This document shows positions 1 to 11,235 of a DNA stretch of 64,000 bases, one piece after another. Source of the stretch: Nymphalis io (taxonomy: Eukaryota; Arthropoda; Insecta; Lepidoptera; Nymphalidae). Every line of letters starts with the position of its first letter. Positions within the stretch are counted from its first letter, which is position 1. The stretch lies in NCBI RefSeq assembly GCF_905147045.1, contig NC_065901.1:7688001-7752000 (forward strand), in the 5' to 3' direction. Both the position numbers and the translations under genes were made by a program. Under the pieces are notes generated by a model, which was not told the origin of the DNA, did not search any database, and saw nothing but the letters and a program-made list of their open reading frames with translations.

Positions 1-506
1 TCAAACTTTGTGACTAGTTTTGCGGCCTTCTTTATGCCAACTCTGTTTGAGAATGCATTTGCTCGAGGTTTTTCACCACCATAAACTGAGACACTAACTG
101 CTAATGGTATGGATGGATGGATGATCAAATATCCTTAATGAGCTTGTGAAGCCCACGGATTAAAACTTGAAGATTCCATTTTATTTTGCAGCTACCACAC
201 TGCAATACATAAATAATTTGATTAAATATTATTTCTTGACGCATATGTGTAATATTCTTAAATTACAAAAACTTATACACACTGTATAACAGAACAAAAA
301 GTTAAGTAAGCGAAGAGTCGACATCAAAGCCCTTTGTTTAATAACTTCATTTATAAACAATTACATTTGACTCATTAATCTTTAGTAAATTAATACAAAG
401 CAGTTTTGTGTTTTGATTAAATATTTGTAATATGGTAAAATGACATTGTAACGACTTGAGAGTGAATAGATTAAAATATTACTTAAACTTTGTCGTAATT
501 ACATAT
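1..506. other. AT-rich intergenic DNA, no gene seen
   Basis: No open frame of note and no recognised repeat. A short GGAT tandem run lies at about 108-123. The stretch ends at the left target-site duplication of the SINE that follows. Confidence 0.5.
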
Positions 507-516
507 AAATTAATAC

Positions 517-884
517 TGGTGACTGCTTCGTTGGTCTAGTGGCTTGACGTAAGGCCGCAGACCCGGAGGTCCTGGGCACAATTCCCAGGTCGGGCCAATA
601 AAAAGTTATTGGGTTTTTCTGTCAGAAAATTCTCAGCCCGGAGTCTAGAAGTTTGTGTTCACTCCCGTGCCTCGGAAAGCACGTCAAGCCGTTGGTCCTG
701 CGCCTGAACTCTTTCCGGTCGTGTCAGATTGCCGTCCCATCGAATTATGAGAATTAGGGAATAGCGGGTGCACCTGTGTTTGCGCACACACTTGCGCACT
801 ATAATATATCCTGGGTAGTTCGCTAATCTCTCTTGAGATTGGCCGCCGTGGCCGAAATCGATCTGGAAGACATTATTATTATTA
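517..884 (+). mobile_element. SINE family A, full length, with target-site duplication
   Basis: A tRNA-derived SINE. The head at about 523-598 carries an A-box-like GGTCTAGTGG and a B-box-like element degraded here to GCACAATTCC (other copies read GGTTCAATTCC). The body contains CACTCCCGTGCCTCGGAAAG and the 3' end is an ATT repeat. A perfect 10 bp duplication, AAATTAATAC, flanks it at 507-516 and 885-894, as expected of target-primed reverse transcription. This copy defines the family for the window; further copies or pieces are at 1957, 14285, 18428, 26522, 29000, 31200, 32460, 48883 and 57343. Confidence 0.9.
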
Positions 885-943
885 AAATTAATACATGTTA
901 TTACGAGTATACTACTTAAACTTAATGGTCTTTGGTTGGAAAT

Positions 944-983
944 ACATGTTTGTTTTGCAAAACCCTTTGCAAAACAAACATGT
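944..983. repeat. Perfect 18 bp inverted repeat (hairpin)
   Basis: Arms 944-961 and 966-983 are exact reverse complements around a 4-base ACCC loop. The arms contain TTTGTTTTGC and its complement. It does not belong to a recognised element. Confidence 0.85.
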
Positions 984-1040
984 CAAAGAGCAGCTGGGAT
1001 GTACTAGTTAATGTATGTATATAATAATATATGTAAGTAT

Positions 1041-1195
1041 GACGAGCCGGTTGGCGTGGTTGGTGGATGTGGCTTGCCTTTCACGCCGAAGGTTGTGGTT
1101 CACGTCCCGCCGCCTGTTTGACTACAAATATGAATAGTCATGGAACACGCCGGCGTCACACCAGTCCCGCTCAGTCTGCAGCTTTATATTATTAT
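1041..1195 (+). mobile_element. SINE family G (third tRNA-derived type), single copy
   Basis: It begins GAGCCGGTTGGCGTGG and has a CTTTCACGCCGAAGG anticodon-arm-like segment and a degraded B box, GTGGTTCACGTCCC. I recognise this from memory as a widespread lepidopteran SINE resembling tRNA-Glu. The body is shorter than I expect and ends near an ATTATT run at about 1188-1195. No clean target-site duplication was found. Confidence 0.65.
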
Positions 1196-1338
1196 CCGAA
1201 TTAGAAGATAAAATGTCCCTTTTTGTTAGTATTTTTGCTATTTTTGCGAAATCTACACAACCATCGATTTATCTTTATGGAGAAATTTTGTTTATTATGA
1301 AATTAGTCTTATACACAATTATTGTCAGTACATTTTTA

Positions 1339-1632
1339 CTGGTGGTAGGGCTTTGTGCAAGCTCGTCTGGGTAGGTACCACCCACTCATCAGATATTCTA
1401 CCGCAAAACAGCAGTACTTGGTATTGTTGTATTCCGGTTTGAAGGGTGAGTGAGCCAGTGTAATTACAGGCACAAGGGACATAAAATCTTAGTTCCCAAG
1501 GTTGGTGGCGCATTGGATATGTAAGCGATGGTTGACATTTCTTACAATGCCAATGTCTAAGGGCGTTGGTGACCACTTACCATCAGGTGGTCCATATGCT
1601 CATCCGCCTTCCTATTCTATATAAAAAAAAAA
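1339..1632 (+). mobile_element. SINE-like family C, full length
   Basis: A roughly 290 bp interspersed repeat from GGTGGTAGGGCTTTGTGC to an A-rich tail (1622-1632). The internal block TTAGTTCCCAAGGTTGGTGG is shared by all copies. I see no clear tRNA head, so SINE-like is used rather than a firm class. The distal part, from ACCACTTACCATCAGGTGG to the A tail, resembles the 3' end of the LINE remnant at 3932-4680, which suggests the enzyme that mobilised it. The open frame on the other strand here is only the repeat read through. Confidence 0.8.
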
Positions 1633-1946
1633 CATTGTCTTTATTAATGATTAAAAAAATTCACTTTAAATGTTTTTATTGATTATATGCATGGCATCAG
1701 TCTTATTAAAATTCATCACGTGATTTTCGCGTGATGGGTATCGTGCGTGACCATCCGCATTAAATACAGGTGCGTTGTAAATATGCTAATGATCGGTTAA
1801 TTTTGTTATAAAATACAAACTACGCACGCAACAGTGTCCTTGTCCAGTCGCATGGTCAATATGTATATAACACTTTATTCAGACACTTATTTCTTCAGTG
1901 CGTCAATACCAGGATTTTAAAAAGCAACAATTAAAAAAGATAAAAT
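1633..1946. other. AT-rich spacer, nothing recognised
   Basis: Between SINE C and SINE A. A moderately GC patch around 1719-1770 (TTCGCGTGATGGGTATCG) matches no other part of the window that I noticed. Confidence 0.4.
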
Positions 1947-1956
1947 AAAATATAAT

Positions 1957-2322
1957 AATAATAATATCCTCCAGACTGATTTCGGCCACGGCGGCCAATC
2001 TCAATGAGAGATTAGCCAACTACGCAGGAAGTATTATAGTGCACAAGTATGTGCGCAAACATAAGTGCACTCTCTATTCCCTAACTCTCATAATCCGATG
2101 GGACGGCAATCCGACGCGACTGGAAAGAGTTCAGGCGCAGGACCAATGGCTTTAAGTGCTTTCCGAGACACGGGAGTGAACACACTTTCAACTTCCAGAC
2201 TCTGGGCTGTTACTGAGAAATTTATGACAGAAAAACCCAATAACTTTTTATTAGCCCGACCTGGGAATTGAACCCAGGCGTTCGGGTCTACGGCCTTACA
2301 TCAAGCCACCAACGAAGCAGTT
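1957..2322 (-). mobile_element. SINE family A, full length, reverse strand
   Basis: Reads on the minus strand from a tRNA-like head (2240-2320, B box GGTTCAATTCCC complement at about 2266-2280) to an ATT-repeat tail near 1957. The flanking duplication AAAATATAAT is at 1947-1956 and 2323-2332. The small plus-strand open frame 2065-2271 is an antisense shadow. Confidence 0.88.
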
Positions 2323-2427
2323 AAAATATAATATTACTATAATAGCATCTCTACACTTACATACAAAAACCACTCAAAAAATGAGCATGAGCGCATGTGT
2401 TTGTGTTGTGTGCATATTACATAGTAA

Positions 2428-2496
2428 GTAAGTAACAGCCTGTAAATGTCCCACTGCTGGGCTAAGGCCTTCTCTCCCTTTTTGAGGGGAAGGTTA
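2428..2496 (-). mobile_element. SINE family B, 3' end only
   Basis: Contains the family-B terminal block AACAGCCTGTAAATGTCCC and CACTGCTGGGCTAAGGCC in reverse orientation and stops after about 70 bp. It is 5'-truncated, which is typical of aborted reverse transcription. Confidence 0.8.
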
Positions 2497-3270
2497 CATA
2501 ATTTTCTTTATCTTTAATGCTATAAAACTTTTAGTTTTTAATATAATACAAATTTTAAAAATTACTACATTTTTGACTTAAATAATATTTAATTTAATAT
2601 ATTTAATATACGAGCTGTTGAATAACTTTATAAATAAATAAGTTAATCTTTTGTTACCTACTAAACTGTAGCGAGTTTAGCAAAGCTTAGTTTTCCACGA
2701 AGTTCTGTCCGCGCTGAGCGTTACTGCTCTGCCCTTATGGTTCGTATGTGATGTGTAGTCTATATAACATTTCTTTATAAAATACGATTTAAAATAAAAT
2801 TTACTTCAGCTATGAAAATACGAATAAATCTAATAAATAATATGCTTATGAAAAACATAAGATATAAAGAAACGCCTTTATTAAACCTAACATTTAATTC
2901 ATGCGGAAATTTCGTTGCCCTAATACTATAAAAAGTAAATCTATAACAAAATTACATTAACAAAATTGTTTAAAATAAATGTTCAAATATATTTTTTAAA
3001 ATAAATAACACAAAAAATTAAGACAAAATAAAAACAAATTGCAATTCAAAAATTTTGATTGTGACTAGAAATAAAAACATACGGAGACTTGAAAAATCCA
3101 AACTCTAGATAGACATAAAGCTACAATCCGATGGCACGGATAATAATACAACACAATCAGAAAGATGTAAATTATTATTTTTTTGTACTAGAATAATCTT
3201 TACATGATTACTCACATGTGTGAAAAAATTATGATTATATCATGTCAACTTTTTTTTTATAAATTAATCA
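2497..3270. other. AT-rich intergenic DNA
   Basis: A GC-richer patch at about 2690-2750 (GTTCTGTCCGCGCTGAGCG) may be an old repeat fragment but has no second copy here. The remainder is poly(A/T)-rich with no coding signal. Confidence 0.4.
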
Positions 3271-3315
3271 ATTTAGGCGCTCTCGTACAATTCTTGCTCC
3301 GTCTGAGTTTTGACT

Positions 3316-3325
3316 GTGACGTCAC
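3316..3325. promoter_or_regulatory. Palindromic CRE-like site GTGACGTCAC
   Basis: A perfect 10-base palindrome containing TGACGTCA, the consensus bound by CREB/ATF-type bZIP proteins. It sits in a GC-richer islet (about 3285-3375) within AT-rich DNA. Function is unproven. Similar sites lie at 5069-5080, 8125-8132 and 13760-13767. Confidence 0.35.
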
Positions 3326-3380
3326 TTTGCCCAATCGTTTTTGCGGGCGACTCTTGAGATACACGCGTTAATTATTTTGT

Positions 3381-3931
3381 ATTTATTTTATCCTTCTTTG
3401 AGATTTGAAGCCCCACATACGTTCTTTCACTTATAATAATATTAGAACGATTATTAATATATTATTTTATGCTAAAATAAGAGCAGTATTTTCAAGTAGA
3501 ATAACAAATAATCTACCAAAAGTCGATCTTATAATTGCGGATTCTTTCACAAATCACGCGAAATATATGAGTAAGCTTATTGTTTATTTTAATCTTTTAT
3601 TAATGCAGGTTGATCATAACTGTGATCGGCAATAAGTCCGTATTTTTCATGTATCTAGTGCTTTCCGCTTTCGATAGAAGATAATATCGATATACAATAT
3701 CATATACATTTCCTACATTTTAATTTTACGTACACAGTTCGGGGCGCGATAGTTACGATAAAGAGCCACGGCATATTATTGTAAATTTGCTTCTGATGAA
3801 AGTGTAAATAAAATTAACAATCTCAAATGTGAAGGATGCAAACATACTATAGCATTGGTCACATAACGATATGAGGAGGCTTCTCATAATTTCATCACTT
3901 CTAATAAAATAAACTGCTACTGGAAGAGAAG
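3381..3931. other. AT-rich spacer before LINE remnant
   Basis: Short open frames in this stretch have no recognisable composition or motif. No repeat was assigned. Confidence 0.35.
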
Positions 3932-4680
3932 CCTTTTTTATGTAAAAGGGGGGCAAACAAGCAGTAGGTTCTCTTGATGGAAAGTGATTACCACTGTCCA
4001 AGGACACCTGCAACACCAGAGCGCTTGCAGGCGCGTTGTCGACCTTAAAGGAATGAGTAGGCTTAGGCTTTTCTTGAAGGTTTCTATGTCATAACGGTTC
4101 GGAAAAGTCACCGGATAATATGTTTCGCAGAGTGGTTGTTTGAGGCAGGAAACGCTTTAAAAATAGCGTTATAGTAGGTGATTTCTAGACATCAAGATGG
4201 TATGGATGGAATTTAGAACTTAGACGCGATGTCTGGTGATGAAATTCAGCGCATAGAATTAATCTAAACAGTTCCTCAGAGCATTTCCCGTAAAAGATGC
4301 AATAGAAATTGACAATATCACTCCCGCCCAGAGATGAGAGCAGTACTCCATGTGGGGCTGAATTATCACCTTGTAGAATATTAAGCGAGGAGCTGTCATG
4401 AAGTACTAACTTACCTTGTTGAGTAAACAAAGCTTTTTGCTAATTTGGCTTCACCTCTCAATAGACCGTAGAACCTAACGTCCCGATACTGGATTTGGTA
4501 GCGAGGCAGTATTCTCAAAATGACCGGATATGACAAAAGGTGTCATTTTAGAAGTCATCGCGCAAACTTGTGTGGTATTGGGGTTGAGTTGAATCAAGTT
4601 TGGTTGACCCCAGCCGTAAGCCATACCCAATCAAAGGCTTTTTCTATGTTCAGACTAACTGCTTATTTTGTTGTAGTTAA
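3932..4680 (-). pseudogene. Decayed non-LTR retrotransposon, reverse transcriptase C-terminal part and 3' tail
   Basis: Minus-strand frames, interrupted by many stops and shifts, encode pieces typical of insect LINE ORF2 C-termini. A motif-A-like fragment (LNIEKAFDWVW) is at about 4625-4670, a segment ending PHMEYCSHLWAG at about 4325-4390, and GKCSEELFRLI with HHQTSR at about 4220-4295. The last part reads into 3' noncoding DNA with CACTTTCCATCA-type sequence and a short A-rich end at about 3932-3938. Much of the domain between motif A and the C-terminal region is missing. I infer a Jockey/CR1-type LINE from the wording of these motifs; the clade is unverified. A family-B SINE begins immediately downstream on the plus strand. 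Confidence 0.75.
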
Positions 4681-4685
4681 GTCCA

Positions 4686-4870
4686 AGAGTCGAGATGGCC
4701 TAGTGGTTAGAACGCGTGAATCTTAACCGATGATCGTGGGTTCAAACCCGGGCAAGCACCACTGAATTTTCATGTGCTTAATTTGTGTTTAAAATTCATC
4801 TCGTGCTTAACGGTGAAGGAAAACATCGTGAGGAAACTTGCATGTGTCTAATTTCATTGAAATTCTGCCA
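4686..4870 (+). mobile_element. SINE family B, tRNA-like head, 3' truncated
   Basis: The head GAGATGGCCTAGTGG (A box) and GGGTTCAAACCCGGGC (B box) derive from a tRNA. It runs through the ACATCGTGAGGAAAC block and stops after AATTCTGCCA, so it lacks the GGAGCAGCGTGG to ACAGGCTGTTAC tail seen at 54709 and 57005. Confidence 0.85.
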
Positions 4871-5396
4871 AATATCTACTTCGTTTTGTTAATAATATAT
4901 ATAAAAAAAATATTTTTCCTAAGTTCGATTTGTTGAATTAGTATGCTATGGTACTGTATAATAAATATATGAAAGTTTTTTTTGTATACTAACCAAAATA
5001 TAAATAAAATCAAGAATAACGCGAAAATACAGGCGCAATTGTATGGGCGAGCGAGCGACGTTGGGCGATGTGACGTCACACGTCGACCGGTCGCTCCAGA
5101 AAAGAATTTAACAACTCGTAACTTTAAAAAATTGTAAAAAATTCATTTTTGCAGACATCGTAAAAAAAAATTTGCCAGTATTTTTTATATTTTAAATATG
5201 ATTTTTTAAGACCATAAAAAATAAGCTCAACTTCCTAATTGTGGAGATTACAATACACCTAATAAAAAAACACAGTAACAATTTTTATTTTAAAAGAAAT
5301 GAATATAATTAGTATTTTACATTTTGAAACTACAACTTGAAGCTAATTTAAAAAGGCCAATATTCACTTTAAATGCTTATAAATCTTAAACTTTAA
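4871..5396. other. AT-rich spacer with a CRE-like palindrome
   Basis: Contains a 12-base palindrome TGTGACGTCACA at 5069-5080 inside a GC-rich islet (5035-5098: GGGCGAGCGAGCGACG and CGTCGACCGG). The rest is poly(A/T)-rich. No coding signal. Confidence 0.4.
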
Positions 5397-5457
5397 ATTT
5401 TAAATCTCATCCAAATTACAAGCTTCAGTAGCTTGTAATTTGGATGAGACTTAAAAT
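5397..5457. repeat. 28 bp inverted repeat with 5-base loop
   Basis: Arms 5397-5424 and 5430-5457 are reverse complements with a single mismatch (27 of 28) around loop TCAGT. The core is CTCATCCAAATTACAAGCT. It is the strongest compact hairpin in the window and belongs to no assigned element. It could be a snap-back duplication or part of an extinct element; a transcribed hairpin is possible but unsupported. Confidence 0.9.
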
Positions 5458-8020
5458 ATAAAATGATTTTCAATATTATTTTTATTTGTTTTGTATCTAC
5501 TGAAATGTTAGAAATATTAACTATTTCGTTTCTTGGCGGATATTTTCGGCAGAATCTACACTCCAAACCAATGGTAGCTTTACATATGATAAAATTTCGT
5601 AACATGACGATTCAAAAGTGCTTGAAAAGCTTACTTGAATTAAGTATATTTCATTTGGTTTGATTTCATTTGCAAATTTATATAACATTTAATAATAATT
5701 AGTTTAAATGTATAATTTCAAATGTATGCTTGAATTTATGACCTAGTAATATTTTTTATTTCATACATCAGTGTTGATCAGTAAAAAAAATCAAAAACAT
5801 TTGAACAATACAATCACTTTAGTCAATTAAGGAAACTTTCATCTTTATCTCAATATTATTGAAACCACCATATTAAATTAAGGTAATAATTAAAATAAGA
5901 AGAAATAGAGATTAAAAGTTTAGTCCTAAACAGCTAAGCGGTACCTATATCTGGCAATTTTGATAAAAAAGATGGCAATTAAAACTCATATTCATACCTA
6001 CTTTTATGGCAATCTTAAATATATAGGTAAATGAATAAAATTATTTATTTCTTGCCACGAAAGTGTTCCTTAATAAGAAAGTGCATTGTTCTATTTTATA
6101 TCTGGTGTGAACGTGTTGCATTAGTTCTATTTTCAATTGACGCAACTAAAAACCGTAAATTATATTAAATAAATGTAAGTGTAGTGTAATGTTTAACAAA
6201 AAATATAAAATAAATAGGAGCAAGCATAACCGATCGAGTTCTCGACACACGGCATCAATGCTAAAAGGGACCACAGAAAGGCGATACACATTAATGTTTT
6301 ACACCCAAAAGCTTTTAGCTCCTGTATATTTTGGGCTGCACGTGGTTTTACAGCGTTACAAAATTTTTATAGCACCTATTAACGCTATATTCACTTATGA
6401 TGTTTAAAACTTCGGAGCATAAATATTTAATTTTTTTTCAAAGTAATCGGTTATTTGCTTAAGTTTTTTAGAGGTAATAAATTTTGGTTACAAATAATAC
6501 TAATTGCACACTTTATTTTTATTCTTTATATAAAGTTTTGTTATTAAGTCATATCATAATATAGTATTTCGATCCGGAGGTGACTACGAGCAGAAGGTGC
6601 TTGTAAATATTGCCAACATAACGTAAGCTTTGTTTTATTGTTAAAAGTACCTTTAAAATATATCACAGCATTTACAACAAACATATGTTATATGTGTACC
6701 TGTTCTTTTCCACCCATCTCGGTAACTGCTGAGCAGGCGATGATCTAAATATGTGTTTGTGACTAGAATGATATGAAATTTTAATATTGAAGAAGCGTTT
6801 TTATTTGAATAAAAGTATAATATATAAATGTCAATATAAGCAACATCAAACCAGTAATAATCTTTTAAATCATATGTGGTTTCTTTAGTAAGTTTCGTAG
6901 TAAAATTATACAATCAAGTAAATTACAAAGCATTTAATAAGCTTTACGATCGGACCATTGTTTAAATGATCACTGTAATAAATGTGTACAAACCTCTTTT
7001 CAAGCCTAAATATATTACAATGTTCGATATATTGTAATATTTAACGATAATTCGTTACGTAAAATATTAATTATTGAAATCTTTATGTGAGGTTTTCGTT
7101 ATTCGAGAAAGGTATACCTACTCCCTTCTTTTAAACAGAGTAAAAAGTCAACCACAATTGACAGATTGTCCTGAAGTGGGTTGTGAACATATGTATATAC
7201 TGAAAAGATTATTTATATATATTAGATTATATATATATAATGTTAATATTAATTAACAGTGATGGCCCGTGATTTGTGACCGTGACAGCTAGACAACCCA
7301 TTTCCGATTCATCAATGTACATATTATCTAACATAGATTTCTCAAAATATTTTTTTTCATTATAAATTTTTAATATTTTAAAAACAATCTAGTAGATTGG
7401 TTAAATAGTTTATGTACAGAATTATATTATATTATAAATTCCACAGCAAACTTCAAATTTAAGCTTTTTATGTTTTTAAATATTTATACTATGTAAATTA
7501 AAACTTAATAATCTATTAACATAATCGAATTATTCATGCATTCATAGCTCGCTTAGCCTCATGCGATTTTTTTGTATTAAGTAAGTTAACTTTTTTATAA
7601 AATATCCTTCTTTAAAGATTTTAGCTAAATAATACACACGTCTCCACTTAGAAATTTCGTACAAATATACTAAAATTAATAAAATTAAATCGTATAATTT
7701 ATTAAAATATTTTTTTTATTTTGTGACAAAAAAATTAATTACTATTAAATGTAAGTCGTGCAATTTAAGTATAGTTATGAGATTACATTCGCTTTTACAT
7801 ATCCTAATCCATTGCCTGAACGGAAAGCGGATGACATTTAAAATTACATTTTTTCCAGCGCTCACCTCCTGCCTGAATGAGGGATAACGACCAGACTTCG
7901 GATATTTATGACTAACGAGCCTATTCACGGGCGCACAGCTTCCAAATGGAGATTTATGAAACAGAAAATGTCGAATAACGTATGTCTTGAGCATAATTTG
8001 TAGACGGTGGTGCACGGCAG
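5458..8020. other. AT-rich intergenic DNA, no gene recognised
   Basis: Short frames occur (for example 6189-6407 plus, 7716-8015 minus), but none shows a domain, a signal peptide or codon bias that I can defend. No SINE, LINE or DNA transposon was recognised. Confidence 0.45.
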
Positions 8021-8165
8021 ACTGGCATGGAGGCTGCGCAATCTACAAAATGGCGCCCGATTTGGGAATACTGCTGCTATATCACAGAGTAAATAGTCCG
8101 TAGAGAACACGTGCTATCGAGCATTGACGTCAACAGGGACGATCGTACGTCTTAGTAAGCGTTTC
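8021..8165. promoter_or_regulatory. GC-richer islet with E-box and CRE-like motifs
   Basis: Within AT-rich flanks this patch holds CACGTG at about 8108 and TGACGTCA at 8125-8132, 17 bases apart. Both are consensus sites for bHLH and bZIP factors. No transcript is visible nearby, so a regulatory role is only a possibility. Confidence 0.25.
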
Positions 8166-9751
8166 TATTACATTGATCGTTCGAAACTTTTACCTTTTTA
8201 CCTATAGGACGACAATTTTATCGAAAAAATAATACTGGCTTATACTTAAACTAAACATTGAAATAACCTAAATACGTATAAAATCAATGTTTATCAATTA
8301 AGGAAATCTAATAAAATTCTATAGGAAACATTTGTAGAAAATTGCAAACCCTAAGCCGAAAGGGACGATTTGCATTTTATTAGCATAAGAGTGGAATAAA
8401 AATGTGTTTATTCTGGATTGAAAGCGAGATGGGTCGCTGTAAAAAGATCGAGTGGCACTACGGATAAAAAAGGCTATTATTAAAAAAGTATTTTTTTAAC
8501 TTACAAAGCACTTCCAAAAATGGCTAACTTAATACTTGCCAAAATATCATATTATTTGCTTTAACTAATAATAAAAGCCTATAAATTCAGCAATAGGCAG
8601 CAACAGCTTCGTATTTTAGACAGAAAATATGTGGATACAGGTTTCGATTTTTTATGTATAGAACGATTCTTTATCCATCATCAAAAATCAGTTACATTAA
8701 TTTCAGTTGGTAATACGGCTTTGCTTATAAGCAGCTTGATTTGAGTAAAACATTGACTAAATTTTCTAAATCTGGAAATGATTTTGCGACATCAGTGTTT
8801 AACGAAGCCACTAAACAACGTTTATATTAAGGCCGTCAAATATAAGCCGAATGATATAAAGATTCATGAAAGCAGGAATGGGCAGCGTCCCTAAATAATT
8901 ATCCTACCACTAAACATGAATGTCTTGCCATACCAAGCCTGACTGCATGCCCGTTTGAAATCTTTATGATTTAATAATAACAACAAAAATATAAAATCTT
9001 TAATCTTAAGATAGAACCACATCGATGGTGTAAAGAATAGTTAATATTTTTTTAAGTTGCCAATTATTTTGATTCGTGGTGACCACTTACTTGGTGACAA
9101 CTTACTCCCATGTACCCATTTGCCCTCCTGTTTAATATACACATATTTAGACACTACTATTACAATTTACTAGATGCTTGTCCCTTGTATTTCTTATAGC
9201 TAAAATTCATACAGTACTCCCCTCCTTCTTCTCACCCTTAAAGTTGAAATTACTAAAAGTTCAGTTACTAGGTTATACAGTAAAACTATGTACCATTTCA
9301 GTAGTTTTGGATGTGCGTTTTAATCATTCAGGAAAAACGATGTTATAAGTTTAAATAGAGTGGTTGTAATAACGATATATTTATTACGATTTATTTTAAA
9401 ATATTTTAACCTTCTAAAATAAGAAAACGAAATATTTATTTAAACCGCCACAATTATTCCATCTAGCCAACCGAGTTACTATTGAAGCACCAAATAATAT
9501 CTTATACTCAAGGGTTCTTTTATTGGCACCCTTTCGTTTTATGCAACGATTATGTCACTTTTATGAATGCTTCGACGGTATTTACGGGTTTGGTTTATGG
9601 GCCAAAGATATCTTATGCAAATAACAAAGTGGGCATACTTACGATTCCTATTGCATATAATATTAATAAAATAATCTTCTTGTAAAATCCAAAATAAGTG
9701 TTCATTTAACCGTAATGACTAGTTTCAACGGTGAGTTATTATTTAGTATTT
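8166..9751. other. AT-rich intergenic DNA with a small SINE C scrap
   Basis: At about 9078-9140 the words GGTGACCACTTAC and CATTTGCCCTCCTGTTT resemble the 3' end of family C. Otherwise nothing is recognised. Confidence 0.4.
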
Positions 9752-9893
9752 ATATATTCTAGGAAATAAACGACAACCGAAGAGATGAATTATTTATCAT
9801 AAAAAGTAAATAAATAAAATAACATCTTAACGAAACGTAGCATCCATCATTTTTCTAATATATAATAATAAAGAATTAAAACAAAAAATAATA
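9752..9893 (+). repeat. Left arm of a long inverted repeat
   Basis: Reverse complement of 11236-11386, about 90% identical by eye through the core (CGACAACCGAAGAGATG; CGAAACGTAGCATCCATC). The arms are about 140-150 bp and lie about 1.3 kb apart. The intervening DNA has no transposase that I can see. It could be a fold-back element, a MITE inserted twice in opposite orientations, or a local inverted duplication. Confidence 0.8.
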
Positions 9894-11235
9894 ATAATTA
9901 AAACGCTATAAAATCTTTCTCAATGAAATAGTTTGTCTGTTTCATATTAATACATATAGAACCAAACACTATATTATTACAATGCATTTTATTTATCAAT
10001 CTAATCAATATTTTTATTAATCCTAAATAGAATTAGCTTCAAATACATTCAAACCAATTAAACAGCACATCGTACGATACTCTTTTTGGAAAAGTAATTT
10101 AATTAAAAGTTTGAACGCCGAATCGAGAGAGTTCCAACAATTTTATGGGAACTTTTCACATTCAAAATATAATTCACCATAAAATGTCAATAGTGATTGA
10201 TGTTAATATTCTTGACATGATAAAACTTCGTGAAGTGACACACAAAGCATTGAAGAAAAGTAATTTTGTAAAGTAAACATGAATTAAACTTTCATGCTTT
10301 CATTCCTAAAAAAATTTGACCGTTAGAACAATTGATCAATGTCAAAAACCTATTGCAAGTTATTTAATTTGGGAACTTAAATATGTGAATTATATGTATT
10401 TTTTTTCATGTATACATATAATTCACATTGCACCCGCGCGCCCTTACATGATCTTATTTCTACACAATATTTTTTTTAATATTTTTTGCGGTGCTTAAAC
10501 ATATAACCGCTCTTCTTGCACAGGGCACCATCATCAAGACTAGAAGGCGTGCCTTCTGCCTTTCTAAAGTTCGGAACAAGACACAGTAGACGGTGGTTTG
10601 ATAGTGATTTAAATTTTCTTAAAGAAATCACACAAGAAACTTTTGGACTTTGTATAATTCATGTCGTAATTGTCTTTAGTCCATCAAATAATATAGCTTA
10701 CTCCTAAAGGTTTAAATCCCCATAAAGCTAATAATTTTTAAAGGGGATTATCTAGACGGAGTGTCATTTTATTGTTGCCAGTAAAAGCTAATGGAGTGGA
10801 AGGTGTAATAGAAAATCTAAAAATCCTTTTACGATTGTCTTCGCGGCGGACGAAACCATTTGAGTTTCATTTACTTTAATTGTTATCAGCTTTTTTATAT
10901 GGTAATGACAGTTTTGATTCGTTGTATTTTTTAGAATTCCGTTAGTAATGTTACGTTTCGTTTGTTCATCTTAGTAAACGAAAATTAAACACTTTTAAAA
11001 TTAAGATAATTGTAGAAGTTTTGTTGGTATTATTTAATGGTATGAAAAACGAAAAAAATACCCAATCAAATAGCAATGTTATCTATTACAATTTTCTGAA
11101 CATATTCCTTGACAATTTTAGTACGGAACCAGCAATGCGATTTCCTAAATAGCACTTCATAGGCTATTTAACACTCTTTGCTTACTGTAAAATATTGTTA
11201 TAAATATTTGAATACATGCAGAATATACTAGGTCT
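9894..11235. other. Spacer between the inverted repeat arms
   Basis: AT-rich, with a perfect 16 bp hairpin (10383-10398 with 10413-10428, core GTGAATTATATGTA). Small frames at 10316-10498 and 10516-10707 carry no recognisable domain. Confidence 0.4.

Noticed and set aside
523..598. Functional tRNA gene
   Set aside because: The A and B boxes belong to a SINE head: no proper cloverleaf or terminator, a degraded B box, and multiple copies with SINE bodies and duplications.
4686..4760. Functional tRNA gene at the SINE B head
   Set aside because: Same reasoning: repeated head, continuous with the SINE body, no clean acceptor stem.
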